From assembly GCA_027382625.1 (NCBI GenBank), contig JAJKFJ010022319.1, positions 186,001-250,000 of the forward strand: 64,000 nt of DNA. Reading direction: 5' to 3'. Position numbers and translations under genes: made by a program. The notes under the pieces were generated by a model. It ran no database searches. It saw nothing but the letters and a program-made list of their open reading frames with translations, and was not told where the DNA came from. Of the stretch, positions 47,095-59,891 are shown piece after piece (position 1 is the first letter of the stretch; each line of letters starts with the position of its first letter). The stretch comes from Tetmemena sp. SeJ-2015. Taxonomy: Eukaryota; Ciliophora; Spirotrichea; Sporadotrichida; Oxytrichidae.

Positions 47095-48146
47095 TTTTTA
47101 AGTTTAAGCTTTGAGGTAGGCGAATCCTTTTTCGAAATCTTTCTTTGATTTTTTCATGGTTTGATTGATCTTGATAGCCCTATCTTTATATGTGGTGAGG
47201 AAATATTTGAGTACATGCTTGTAAGGCTCGATCACAAATTTATTCATTAGAAGTATAAAGAATCGAAAGTATTGAGAAAATCTAATTTGCAGACTGAGAA
47301 AGAATAAAGAGCATTTTGAATATCGTCAATGTCTTTAGACTTATATCGTCGTATTTCTTCTCCATCGGCTGAGTTTAGTTACTTCTTTTTCTTAATTTAG
47401 ATTTCTTTCTAAGTTTAAAAACAATTTATTAAATTTTTTTCGCTGATAATTCTCAAAACAAAAAAGCTTAGTAAAGAAAGGGTCTTTACGAAATTATGAT
47501 TTCTTTTTTTTAATTTTCCTATCCAAAAAAGTATAAAGATAATTTTATTAATTGATATTTTTTATTTAATTATAAAGCAAATAATAAAAATTATAAGCTG
47601 ATAAGTTTGGCTAACCACCAACTTCATCATTTAAATGAATACAAAATCTACGATTGAAAGGCAATTTTTGGTACTAGGAAGGACCCAAGGAAGCTGATTA
47701 AGTCTTGCTTCTAGAAGGGATAAGCGCATTGTATATTTAGAGAATCAACGTAGTCCGCTAGCAGTTTAGTAAAAACACTGGGGTCCTTCTTTCTAGTTTG
47801 ACTCATCGCTTCGTATGCAGTAAATCATTCACTTCAAATTTATAATCATCCAATCTGCAAAATGAGTTTAGCTCTGTAAAAATCTTAGAGTAGAATTTTT
47901 CTCATAGATCTGAGAATAGTCTTAAAAATCACGTCGGATCTGGCAGCTTCAAAACCAACCTCCACTCCTATGCTCTACCGCTTTCTTTTTGAGGAGCCGT
48001 CCTTAACGCTCTCTTCTACTTTTAAATCTTGGTTTTAGTGGTTCTCACTATTTAGAGAAGCCTCGAGTTCATTATTCTTTGAATTTTGTGGATCAAGCTT
48101 CATTTGAGAGAGATCACCATTTTTTATTTCTAGTCCGGTTTTCATA
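47095..48146 (-). CDS. Ciliate-type helical protein of unknown function
   Basis: ATG 48144-48146 begins MKTGLEIKNGDLSQMKLD, a charged N-terminus with a basic KRKRQ, then DVIFKTILRSMRKILLQDF. After a break come KKDPSVFTKLLADYVDSLN and FQKQDLISFLGSFLVPKIA. After a further break (about 47400-47630) come IQNALYSFSVCKLDFLNTF and EPYKHVLKYFLTTYKDR, INQTMKKSKKDFEKGF. Pattern and order resemble a protein family I have seen mainly in ciliates, with no known activity. The 3' end is not fixed. Confidence 0.5.
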
Positions 48147-48950
48147 TAAGATGGTTATTATTCACAGATTACAAAAGTAATATAGTTTGCTAAATTAAGG
48201 AAATATTTTTGGAATATAGAGCTATATTAATTGGATTTGCTTAGCTTTTTTACTCTTATAAATTATTTTTTGCAAAGAAAAACTTAATTAATTTGATAGG
48301 ATTAGTTTATCATTTAAGTTGATAGAAAAGCCTATTAGGTCAACTTTGAAAGCTATTTTTGAAAAACTTAGGGAGAAGTTTCATTATTATCCAAAAAAAA
48401 TTAAGGAGTAGATAATTTATTATCTTGATAATTTATTACTTAATTTTTTGGGGTAATTTTAATTAAAATAATTGATTTTATTTTTTTTATAGAAAATAGT
48501 ATTACTTAAAGTATCAGCAGAGGTGTAAAAATAATAATGTCCTTTTGGTTGGAGATTAATAGTTTTAAATTTATTTTATTGTTTTAGTCTATGTCATCTT
48601 CACGCTTATATTTATAATTTGTTCAAACTTGTAATAGAGAAAAGATTTAGATTTATGAAAATTAAAAACAAACTCATAAAAATAAATTACTCCTGCAGAA
48701 AAATGATTTTTAGAGTTAGAACAATTTATACTCAAATTCACTCTAAATTCAATAAAGGAAGGATTTTAGATGAATATCGAGCATAAAGTATTATTCTATA
48801 AATTAAGAAGTAATGAATATAAAAATTGAATTTATGAAGCTAGCAGAACTATAACTTTATCCAATTAAATTGCCAATTAAAATTAATGAAGTACTAGCTT
48901 TATAACATTTAAGAAATAAAACTGTAAAGCAACTCTTTATAATTTACTTT
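48147..48950. other. AT-rich intergenic region
   Basis: About 800 bp of very AT-rich sequence with poly(A/T) runs. I see no gene, no repeat array and no transposon terminus. Confidence 0.45.
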
Positions 48951-50608
48951 TATTTTTAATTGAGCTTGTAACTAATGCCACTTATTTAAGTGACAATTGA
49001 AGTAGCTTTAAGCGAGTGCTAAATATCTCTAGAATCCTCTTCTATTTAGCAGAGTTACAGCTGGCAACTCTCCTCACTTTCATCTGACAAGCTTTCTCCA
49101 TCATCCTCAGTGCGTGAGAGGCACTCGTCTATTTCAACGTAAGATAAATTACTTACAAATTAGCGTAGGTTTTAATGAATTAGGAACTTGAGTATTCTCT
49201 ACGAGGCAACTTATGTAGAAATTTAAATTTAAATTTATACTAATTCAATGTGAGATATGGCAACTTTGAGGAATTTTCTTCGCTAATTTCATTGTTTTTC
49301 ATAATAAATGTAAAACTTAAAATTTTACTGTTGACAGCCAGCTTTAAAATAGAGGGTTTTGAAAAGCTTGAAATCTTGTTTTGAATCTGAGTTGGCTTGA
49401 TAATTTTATCAAGATTAGAGGAATTATTAATTTGAGGAGGCATAGCAGGAGTATCATGAGTTTTCAGAAGGTCAGCAACTGAGGAGAAAGCGCCAGAGGT
49501 AGTGACTCTTTAGCTATATCCCTAAATAGGAATTTCACTTGCAAAAATATAGGATTCTTAGTAGCCTGGTCGTTCGTAGCTGAAAACTTATTCATTGTAG
49601 CTATGATGGGGCTATCTCTAGTGATGAGCGTTTGCATCGTAGTCAAAGCTCGGGATTAACTCACTGGCAAAATTCTCAACAAATCCAAACCTGAAAATTA
49701 AGCTTAAGCAAATCAAATTAAAGGTATATTTACTGAAGGAGGATTCTCTTCCCGGCTTATAATAAATGGTTAATGAACAAACTGTAATAACTTATTAAGT
49801 AAGGATGAAATTCGGACCCTGGTAGCTTAATTATTTTGCAAGCGTATTCTGTTTGAGTCGCAGTACTGTGACTACTCGCCACCTTCTTGCATTCCCGCGC
49901 TCCAACACTAATACCCGCAACCATCTGGATAGACAGGGTTAGCCTCCCAAAGGTTAAACTCTCAACAATGTACTTAAATCTCTATAAAATATGCAATTGC
50001 AAATTTAGAGGGTAGAATTTGGTGAGGGTGAGTGGCGAATTGGCAGTCTGTGGTCTTTTAAGGGGTATTATGAAAGATACTAGTTTAATAGTAGTCGTTG
50101 TTTGGGTACATCTGGAATTAAGGTAATCAAATCTAATCAAATATTATTGTTAATTTTTCAAATTTATTATTCTAGGACGTAAGCAGCCTTAAAAGATGTG
50201 AAATTATGCACAGCAAGTTCGCTTCCGCCTCGAATGGGCAAAATCTATTCTCTCAATATATTTCTCAATTACTGAAATTGAAAAAACTGACACGGTAAGC
50301 AATATAATGGCCAATGAAGATAAAGATAGTAATTTATGCTATTTTCAAAGCTGGATTAAAATCAACCTCCACTTATCTGTATGCCTCTCCAACCATTATG
50401 AACATTTTGTTTGCATACTATAGAAAGATTTTTAGAACTGAAAATAATTTACATCGTTCCCTGGATTGAGATCAGGATGATACTTCTTTGCTAGGATAAA
50501 ATACTTTCTCTTTATCTCTGAGAACTTCATATTCCTGTCCACTCCCAAAATGTAGTAAGGGTCGTTTGGTACTTGAGCATTGATTGTATCCCTAAATTCA
50601 AAAGCCAT
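48950..50608 (-). CDS. DnaJ (J-domain) protein
   Basis: ATG 50606-50608 starts [19 protein letters not shown], leading into a J-domain: [35 protein letters not shown] with the HPD tripeptide that stimulates Hsp70 ATPase. After IES 50417-50454 it continues [15 protein letters not shown]. Beyond this the frame changes repeatedly; blocks such as [18 protein letters not shown] and the acidic [19 protein letters not shown] belong to the C-terminal part. No Cys-rich zinc domain is clear, so it is a type-III-like J protein. The 3' end is approximate. Confidence 0.75.
50417..50454. other. IES in J-domain, pointer CAT
   Basis: A 38-bp segment with CAT at 50414-50416 and 50452-50454. Removal joins HPDLNPGND to [12 protein letters not shown], continuing helix III. 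Confidence 0.8.
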
Positions 50609-51078
50609 TTAACATTAACTGTGAATTCTAATTAGTAAATAATTGTTCTCTTGCTAGTCCAAAATAATTTCTACTAATTGCTATCGAGCTATTGTTTAGG
50701 CCAGTTCTGAAGTCATCTCTGAGACATTACTATTTATCTTTGAGCTTGGTTGACCAAGGCATGTCTATTTACTTTAGAGAAAGTGTTTGCAAAACTTTTG
50801 ATGAGTTGAGAGTTGCTTACGATCATTTTGATTACTTTTAATACACGGCAATAATTAATTAAATAAACATGACTATTTTTTCTCTAGGGAGAGTGATCTG
50901 GCAGAAAAGCTGGATTAAAAATAGCTTATTTAACATCTTTTCCTGCTTTAAACTTATAAATTTAAATGAGGATATAAAAAGGCAAAATATGCTAGAGGTT
51001 TAGCTTTTTGAGTTGCTCTAATTATTTTTGATAATTGTATAATATTTTTTACCGACTTACAAATACTCTCTACACATC
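50609..51078. other. Intergenic region between divergent DnaJ and CDPK genes
   Basis: About 470 bp of AT-rich sequence upstream of both genes. No other feature recognised. Confidence 0.5.
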
Positions 51079-52991
51079 ATGGGACTGTGCAATTTAATTA
51101 CAAAGTCATCTTAGAATTACATCTTACATTATTATTGAATACTACCCCTAAGAATAAAGAAGTTCAAAATCCGATTCACAAAGCTAACAAGGTCTCTCCT
51201 ACTAATAAGTCCAAAGAGAATAGGAATCGAAGAGAGATCTCAAGAAAGTACAAATTTGGCTCGCAAGTTCTCGGAGTGGGCCAATATGGTAAAGTCACAA
51301 TCATTTTGATTTAATTATTCCTTTGTAAAGTGTTTCTGGCTCAGAACAGGAATGACCCTTCACACAAGGTGGCAGTGAAGGCGTTATCGAAGAAGAAGTT
51401 TGGCAAGATGATAGAAAAGCTTAAGCAAGAAGTTATATTCCTCAAAAGATTAGACTCCCCCAATATCGTCAAGTATTATGAAACCTATGAATCATTCAAT
51501 CATTTAATTATATGAAGACGACAATTATGTGTACATCGTTACTGAGTATTGCTCGGGAGGTGAGCTATTCGATCTCATTTCTAAGAAATTAGAGAACTCT
51601 AAAAAGTTTAAAGAGAAGGAGGCAGCAGAGATAATGTAGAAACTGTTTAAGGCAATAGCGCACTGCCATTCTTAAGGAATCGCCCATAGAGACATTAAAC
51701 CTGAAAACATTATGTTTAAGCATATAATCTACCTTCATTTCTACTATTATGTTAGGAAAAGATGGAGAGCTAAAACTGATTGACTTCGGCCTGGCACAAA
51801 AATTCGTAAAAAATTCAAGCATGGACACAGGAAAGATGATAGGCACACCTTAGTACCTCTCACCAGAGGCATTCGAAGGTCATTCGAGTATGGAAGTTGA
51901 TATGTGGAGTTTGGGCGTGTTGATGCATGTTCTTCTCAGCGGTTCGTACCCCTATGCGGGAGCAACTCCATAAGAGCTACTTTAGAACATCATTACCAAC
52001 CCCATTATAAAGTTCGATACCAAGGTATGGCGTAGAGTATCTACTCAGGGCAAAGACCTGCTGAAGAATCTACTATAAGTAGACCCTAGGAAAAGACTGA
52101 GTGCGTAAGGAGCACTCTCACATCCCTGGTTTGATAAATACTGTCCTGTCATAACTCTCAACAAGGATAATTCAACTTATTTAACTTGAAATTATAAATT
52201 ACTAATTTCCAACTTAAGTCATCAACAAGAAGGATCCTCGCATTTAAGAGATTTAGTCTCTTCGACGCTAGTCATCTCACATTTATTTTCATTGATGATA
52301 CCCTGGATCCTGAGGTGATCATGGATTTGTAGAAATTCAGCAAATCTACAACGAAACTCTAAAGAGCAGCATTGAATGTGCTTGTAAAGACTAAAAAATA
52401 TTTTCCAAATTCTTCATCTCTATTTTTCTAAGAGTGTGTCAGGTAAAGAAATAGAGCACTTGAGGCGATAGTTTGAAATGGTTGACGTGAATCACACAGG
52501 ACTAATCGATGCAGGAGAGCTTATGAACGGCATAAAGGCTGCAGGTATTGACATTTCCTAAAAAGAAGTCGAGGAGATTATAGAGTCAGTAAACTTCAAA
52601 GGCAATGGAGAGATAAATTACTCAGAGTTTATTGCGGCCACAGTTTCTATTCACGAACTATTAACAAACGAAAGACTTTATGCTCTTTTCAAAGAGTTTG
52701 ACCACTAAATTTTTCATTAAAAATCATTGAATCTAATTTAACCATGAAGACATAGAAATATTAACGATTCATAACATAAAGGGAGCAATTTATCATATTT
52801 ATAATCTAAAAATGGTACTTTAATATTTTAAGATGTGAATGAGGCGAATGGGAAAGGATATTACAAATGAGGAGATTGAATAGATGTTGAGTGAGCATAA
52901 AGTACCGAAGGACGGATATATAGACTTTAACAAATTTAAAGAGATTATTCTCGCTAACGATAAACTAGTGATGAAATATTTATAAACTTGA
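51079..52991 (+). CDS. Calcium-dependent protein kinase (CDPK)
   Basis: MGLCN at ATG 51079 offers Gly2 for myristoylation and Cys4 for palmitoylation, typical of membrane-attached CDPKs. Kinase: glycine loop VLGVGQYGKV, VAVKAL Lys, HRDIKPENIM, DFGLA, GTPQYLSPEA, MWSLGVLMHVLLSG. Then a junction region and four EF-hands: DVNHTGLIDAGEL, NFKGNGEINYSEF, EANGKGYITNEEI and KVPKDGYIDFNKF, the last lacking some Ca2+ ligands. It ends at TGA 52989-52991. Ca2+ binding relieves autoinhibition in this family. Numerous IESs, several inside catalytic motifs; about 150 bp (52705-52835) splits EF-hand 3. Confidence 0.95.
51296..51331. other. IES in CDPK, pointer GTAAAGT
   Basis: A 36-bp segment with GTAAAGT at 51289-51295 and 51325-51331. 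Removal joins GVGQYGKV to FLAQNRND at the glycine loop. Confidence 0.9.
51492..51516. other. IES in CDPK, pointer TATGAA
   Basis: A 25-bp segment with TATGAA at 51486-51491 and 51511-51516. Removal joins VKYYETYE to DDNYVYIVTEYC. Confidence 0.9.
51717..51753. other. IES in CDPK, pointer ATTATGTT
   Basis: A 37-bp segment with an 8-bp repeat at 51709-51716 and 51746-51753. Removal joins HRDIKPENIML to GKDGELKLIDFG, between the HRD and DFG motifs. Confidence 0.92.
52166..52229. other. IES in CDPK, pointer TCAACAAG
   Basis: A 64-bp segment with TCAACAAG at 52158-52165 and 52222-52229. Removal joins CPVITLNK to KDPRIQEIQ in the autoinhibitory junction. Confidence 0.85.
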
Positions 52992-53391
52992 CTATACTCA
53001 AGATAATGTGTGACGACAAAAGCGTTAAAGATAGTCATAACCCCGAAACTAGAGAAGTTATATATCCAAGAGTCTATAAAAAAGTAAGAGAACCGACTGA
53101 GTCTGCAACATTCACTTGTAATCTATGAGGTGAATAAAGCAAATCTAAATTTATCTTAAGTAAACTTTATTCATTCCATATTCTTAATTGAGTTTCAATG
53201 TATTTGAATTTACACGTCAATTGTATAATAACAGATATTACAAGCTTATTATTTTGCCTAGTTAAAAAAGTTAAGCTAATGCGTTAGAAAAAATAAGTTC
53301 TATTTTTGTTCTAAAATTTTTTCATTTGTTACTACTTCTAAGAAAGTGGCAAATAAAAATATGAGAATTCAAATTAGAAGTAAAATTTTAT
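52992..53391. other. Intergenic region between CDPK and MAPK genes
   Basis: 400 bp of AT-rich sequence holding the CDPK 3' end and the MAPK upstream region; nothing else recognised. Confidence 0.5.
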
Positions 53392-54750
<1,359 letters not shown>

Positions 54751-54867
54751 TTTATTAAGGTTAATATTTCAATAATAACTTAAATTATGAAAGTGAAAAA
54801 ATTTGAAGAAATTTAAAGTATGAATGAATAATGCACAAATAGACAGTTTATAATCCACTTAACATTT

Positions 54868-55835
54868 TCAACTGCAGCAAGTTGTTTGAATACTAGAGAC
54901 AGTTGATTCTTTTTGCTCTTGTTGATTTAATACCAACTTTGTGTTTTTCTTCTTTTCTTTGCTCTATGACTCATTTCCTGCAGTTGAGGTTTAAGTTGAG
55001 AGAGGATCCTTTCCTGAAGATCCAGCTCTATAAAATTAATGATGAGCCCTCTATCTTAAAGGTATTGAATCTTACTTTTCTATAAGGTTTGTTGTGATAT
55101 GAAGAAAAGCTGACTCGACATTCTCGCCAGATTTTGCGCTAGCTGTGAAAATGGGAATGCCAGTGTCTTGAGTAAACTTCTGCATATCTGCCTCTGAAAC
55201 CTCAGCCTATTGAGTAGCAAGCATATCACTCTTGTTGCCAATCACAATAATGTTAACATCATAATAACATTTTGAATTTCTTCATTCTTGGCATGCTTCT
55301 CCACTTCTTTCAACCAAGAGTGAAGGTTGGTGAAAGATTGCATCCTGAATAAGTCAAAAACAAGTATTATGGCATCCGCTCCTCTGTAGTAAGCGTTTGT
55401 AATGGTTCTGTATCTCTCTTGGCCTGCAGTATCCCACTATACTCATTTAATTCAGAGAAAACAAAGCTAAATTATCTCATAGACTCTTGACTTACTATTT
55501 GCAGCTTGACTCTCTTATCCATGTGATGAAGACTGCGGAATCTCTAAGCAATAAGTTAAAATTTTCTGCAAAATTGAGATAATTCTGATTTTTGTGCTAA
55601 CTTACAAAGTCTACACCAATCGTTGAGATGTAGTTTTCAAAGAATTCATCGTCCTATTTTTCAGAGTAAGATACTATTAAGCAAAGAAGAGGCAATTACA
55701 GCAAATCTAACTAAGAGGCAAGATTTTCCAGCACATGAGTCTCCAAGTAAAACAAACTTGAAAAGATGATCGCTAAAGTATGAAAGTTAGTAACCTTGAA
55801 ATTTGATTGTTAGCTTACTATTCTTTCTTGGACAT
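54868..55835 (-). CDS. Rab-family small GTPase
   Basis: ATG 55833-55835 gives MSKKEQQANNQ, then G1 [20 protein letters not shown], effector loop [31 protein letters not shown] (G3), G4 [10 protein letters not shown] and G5 [14 protein letters not shown]. This is a Rab1/8-like vesicle-traffic GTPase. A variable polar tail leads in one frame to TTCCS and TGA 54868-54870; the double cysteine fits geranylgeranylation, though I could not fix the final MDS junction near 55050-55085. Breaks lie near 55650, 55560, 55450 and 55255. Each falls between intact motifs, which stay in order. Confidence 0.93.
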
Positions 55836-55987
55836 TATTTTTAAAGCGAATTTATAAATTTCAATTCATTAGAATTTAAGAAAGAAAAACATATATGCGG
55901 TTGCTTCATCATCACAAAGTGAAACAATTTTGAAATAATTTACTTTATCTGTCTTTAAAATGAGATGACATTTTTAATAGATAAAGT

Positions 55988-57604
55988 TCATTCTTCTTTT
56001 AGGTTATAAATTTCACTAACCACTTTATACATCGATTCCAAGATGTCAGGCGTTGTGAGGCTTAGAGTCTTCTCGTCAAACGCTCTTTTTGAAATCATTC
56101 TGTTCAAATGGCAAGCTAAGACAGATGCAAAAGCTAATCTATCTTTTTATTCTATTGGATCTCCTTCTACTTCACTTAAACTTAATAATAATATATTATG
56201 TTTGATGCGTAGCTTGAAAAAGTAGCTAGGATGCCAGAAAGTATATCTCCTTGACCTCCACACCTTTTGAGAGAGGAATCTGTTCCGACATAAAATGTTG
56301 AACTGCCGTTGCATATCAAGTCAACCTATCCCTTTTATATCACAACAGCATTCAAAACCACAAAAACCTTAATATGATAAGAAAATGAGAAGGTGTTATG
56401 TGTGAACACAGCTTCGTCAGCACATACAAACTTCACGCTATCCCTCTCACTCCTGAGCAGCTGTAAATATATTTCAGATTATTATAATAAAATGGCTTAG
56501 TGAAGTCTATAACGCGCTTGCACTCTCAACATTCTTGCGATGGATTTGATGTTGCGGCTATTACTACTGATTAAGGTGACTACATCCATACCTTAGAGTA
56601 AAATGAAACTGAGATGGGATGTGTAGTTCTTTTTTGGAGTAATTTCGCATTTGACTAGCATGTTTATAAGTATTAATAAAGAAATCAATCATACACTAAT
56701 TATTCTCATTCTCTTATCATATTATTGGGTTTTTATTATTGAACTCAGTCGATAATATCCTCCAAAAAAATTCATTCATTCATTTATTCTTGTAAAATTA
56801 CATATTTTAAAAATACTGATAAACTTTGATCAATCTCAAGAACTCTACCACAACAGCCTCGATGCCTATCGAAGAATTCTAACTTTTTTTATTTATTAGC
56901 TTCATCATCAACTTATTCTTATTCAGGATTTTGCAGTTTCTTGAACTCGACTACATTTGGAGTGAGAATCATGATTTTACTCAGACTCCGAACTATCCTA
57001 TTAAAAGAAGGTAAGGTTAGAAGTTGAAGTAGTAAAGTCTTACTCTCTTAATTCTTGATAGTGCTCGTACTCTCGACTCAAAAACCAAAGAAAGTCCGCA
57101 TCTCCCACTATCCCTTTCAAGCTAGAGCTAGATTAATTAAAAAGTTATAATCAGATTCCTTGTTCTTTTCTTGCTCATTGTAATGAATTGAAACGCTACG
57201 AAGAATCTCAGTGACTAGCTTTCCCGTATGCATATTCCTTCCAAGACCTGGACCTATAACCAAACTAGTGCAAGCGTTTTTAATCCATTTTGCAGTCTCC
57301 TCTACGTTGTGGAGACAAGGATGCACTATTAACTCTGGAGAGTAGCTTTTTATAGGTATAGCTGCTTCTTCTGGGCAAAAAACGTGAACTTATAATAAAA
57401 TGAAAATTTAACTATATCTGCTCCACTTCTTAGAGCAGCCGCTCCTGCATAGTAAGGAGCTCCAGTATATTCTATGGATCCACCAATCACTCCAACCTTT
57501 CCATTTTATCCTTTGTGCATAGAATGGCCCAATTTCGGAAGCATCTTTTTCAGTAATTAGTTCATTTCAAGTTGCGATAATTTAGAATCCTAAATTGATT
57601 CCAT
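55988..57604 (-). CDS. NAXD: ATP/ADP-dependent NAD(P)HX dehydratase (YjeF C-terminal type)
   Basis: Repairs hydrated NAD(P)H back to NAD(P)H using ATP or ADP. ATG 57602-57604 begins [15 protein letters not shown]; then [62 protein letters not shown] and [16 protein letters not shown] residues follow. The catalytic loop [16 protein letters not shown] holds the family GxGD motif, and the C-terminus [13 protein letters not shown] ends at TGA 55988-55990. Colinear MDSs. It lacks the epimerase (NAXE) domain, as in eukaryotes where that is separate. Confidence 0.93.
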
Positions 57605-57768
57605 AATATTTTACTAATTTATTTTTTCTATTTATTCTGAATTTATAGAGACATGAAAGAGAGAAGATTGGTTGGTTAAAAAATGCTAAAGATATAAATA
57701 GCCATTACTTGCTAAGATATTGCGCTTTCTTTGATTCACTCTGTCTTCGCCAAAGCCTCTTGTTGGCT

Positions 57769-58095
57769 TCAAAGCTTAGGTGAAAAGGCTGGCATCTTGT
57801 TCTTCAATGCTTCGATGAACTTTCGCTTAGCATCGTCCTTAGAAATCTTTCCCACTGCCTTCCAAGCATCGTATTTGGCTTTAGCTACAACATTAAGCCT
57901 TAAAATGATATAACTTGATGGGGCAGGTCCACTGCACTCTCCTGATGTGGCTTGCTTGAATAGGGCGTAGAACTTTAGTTTCTCTTCGTTATTCATCTTT
58001 GCTGAAGGATCCTTGTATGTCTTTATGAAGTCATCTGCAGCTTTGAACATTTAATCTAACTGCTCGCCTTGTAGCTCATTGCTTTTCTCTACCAT
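57769..58095 (-). CDS. ACBP: Acyl-CoA-binding protein, second copy, 108 aa
   Basis: ATG 58093-58095 is directly preceded by an in-frame TGA, fixing the start as MVEKSNELQGEQLDQMF. The core shows DDFIKTYKDPSAKMNNEEK, KLKFYALFKQATSGEC, then VVAKAKYDAWKAVGKISKDD and ending AFSPKL. The region between CSGPAPS and VVAKAK holds about eight extra residues (YIILRLN) compared with ACBPs; this could be an in-frame IES of 21-24 bp. The DRPG of the 7.5-kb copy is replaced, so these are distinct paralogues. Confidence 0.92.
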
Positions 58096-58225
58096 TCAAC
58101 AAAAATGAAATTTATGCTTGGAATTGACTCCTTTATTTTAGTTAGATTCGTGCAATTTAATATTTTATTTATAGTGGAACGTGTGTTATAAAGTTAAATA
58201 CTAAAAATCAATTAATTAAATAGTA

Positions 58226-59694
58226 ATGGCAGAGTTAATAAAGGAGGGTCAACATATAGTAATCTTTGACAACTCTTCAAACTACAGAGTCATCAAGCTC
58301 AAGAATCTGTAAGAATTTAGATCTTTCAAAAATGCCTAAAGACTAGCTCTTTTATCAATCTATTGAAAATAAGGATGATGCTTACGAGTTTTATGATAGG
58401 GGGAAGAAAATAAAGCACTTCAAAGCCATGATAGACTTGAGTTAGCTAATAGGCAAGGAGTATGGAAGCTTTTTCGAAGTACAGGACAGCAAGTCAGGCT
58501 CCTTACTTTAGATTACAGATTAAATATATTCAATTAATTTTTAATAATCATTATTGGAGATGTGCACTAACTGACAGCAGCATTTTTAGAAGAAGTGAAC
58601 TTCGGGGGTGCAGCAGCTGACTAAGAAGATGAGAACTAAGAAGGCGAGGAAGAGGCCAAGGGAAATGCAAATTAAATTGCTGATATTGTAATTATAAATG
58701 ATGTAGCAGGGAGAGATAATAGAGACTATGTAGATGACAATAGATCTCAAAAGCTCACACACGAATAAATAGAAGATATGAAGAAGCAAGGACTCACTGG
58801 TGGTTAACTTATTAACTAACTTGTGCAAAACTCAGAGACATTCGCCAAGAGGACCAAGTTTTCACAGGAAAAGTATCTCAGAAAGAAGAAACAGAAATAC
58901 TTAGTTACATTCTATTTAGAATTTAAAGATAAAGAGTAAAAGCTTTGTAAAGTGTATTTAATTCTAGGTGAAGAAGACTTCTGCTTTGGAATTGTGCCAA
59001 GCTTATTCACAAACGAATCCTTAAAAAATATTGAGTCTGAGGCCTGACTCTCTCGGCTTTCTTCTGAACATGGCAAACATAAATTCCGAAAGCAGAGTGT
59101 TATTGTGTGACAAAACTAGGGGACTCCTCACTGGAGCTTTGGTAATTTTATTTAATTATTATGGTTGAAAGGAGTGTTAGTAACGTTTTGCATGTGGAAT
59201 TCAGTGGGTAGCAACTAAAATTAACATCAGAGATTCTGCTTGAATACAACTATGACTACACAAGAACAAACTTAGCCATAAATTAATTTTTGTAACGTTG
59301 TGGAGTATATTCACTACTCAAACCTTACCTCAGATGACCCTCTGCTCACTATGGTTAACAAGACTAAAAAGAAGAAATACAACTCCTGTATTATCTGCCA
59401 CGATGAATACCATCCCTCTTAAATCTATGAGCATGTCGATCACTTGGTCTAACCATCAGCTTGCATAGTAGCATTTTCCCAATATATTCAACCTTTCAAA
59501 TATAAGAAAATGTTGCTAATTTGAAACCACTTGCAGAGTTGAGAGAATATTTATTCAATCATAAGAAAGCAGTCAACATCAGAATCGAAGAGCTATGGAC
59601 CAGAGAGTATTAAGTTCTCCCCATGAGAACACACCCTCAAATGAGCATGCATGGAGCAAGTGGCTTCATACTTACAGCAGTCAAAGTGGAATGA
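58226..59694 (+). CDS. TRM6: tRNA (adenine-58-N1)-methyltransferase non-catalytic subunit TRM6
   Basis: Partner of TRM61 in making m1A58 in tRNAs; TRM6 binds tRNA. ATG 58226 starts MAELIKEGQHIVIFDNSSN. The TRM6 signature runs LSQLIGKEYGSFFEVQDSKS, DDNRSQKLTHEQIEDMKKQ, GLTGGQLINQLVQNSETF and FSQEKYLRKKKQKYL, then LRPDSLGFLLNMANINSES, VLLCDKTRGLLTGALVERS. It closes with MSMHGASGFILTAVKVE at TGA 59692-59694. An acidic insert (EDENQEGEEEAKGN) lies after the first block. IES 59144-59165 and others cause frame shifts. Confidence 0.93.
59144..59165. other. IES in TRM6, pointer TGGT
   Basis: A 22-bp segment with TGGT at 59140-59143 and 59162-59165. Removal joins RGLLTGALV to ERSVSNVLHVEF. Confidence 0.85.
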
Positions 59695-59891
59695 TGATTT
59701 AATCCAATTAAATTTAATTAAGAAAAACTAATAAGTCAAGGGATATTAATTTCAATCAAAGTATTGCGAGATTCAAGTCAAAATAAGGATTCATAATTTT
59801 TAGGGATAGAATAAATAATTTCGGGAAAATTTGGATTCTTGCAATATATTAGATCTATACATATCAAACTTTATTCTTTATCTCAAATTTC

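Noticed and set aside
57885..57930. Out-of-frame IES in the second ACBP gene
   Set aside because: The frame is open across the region, so only an in-frame IES or a real insertion of about eight residues is possible. No clear pointer was found.
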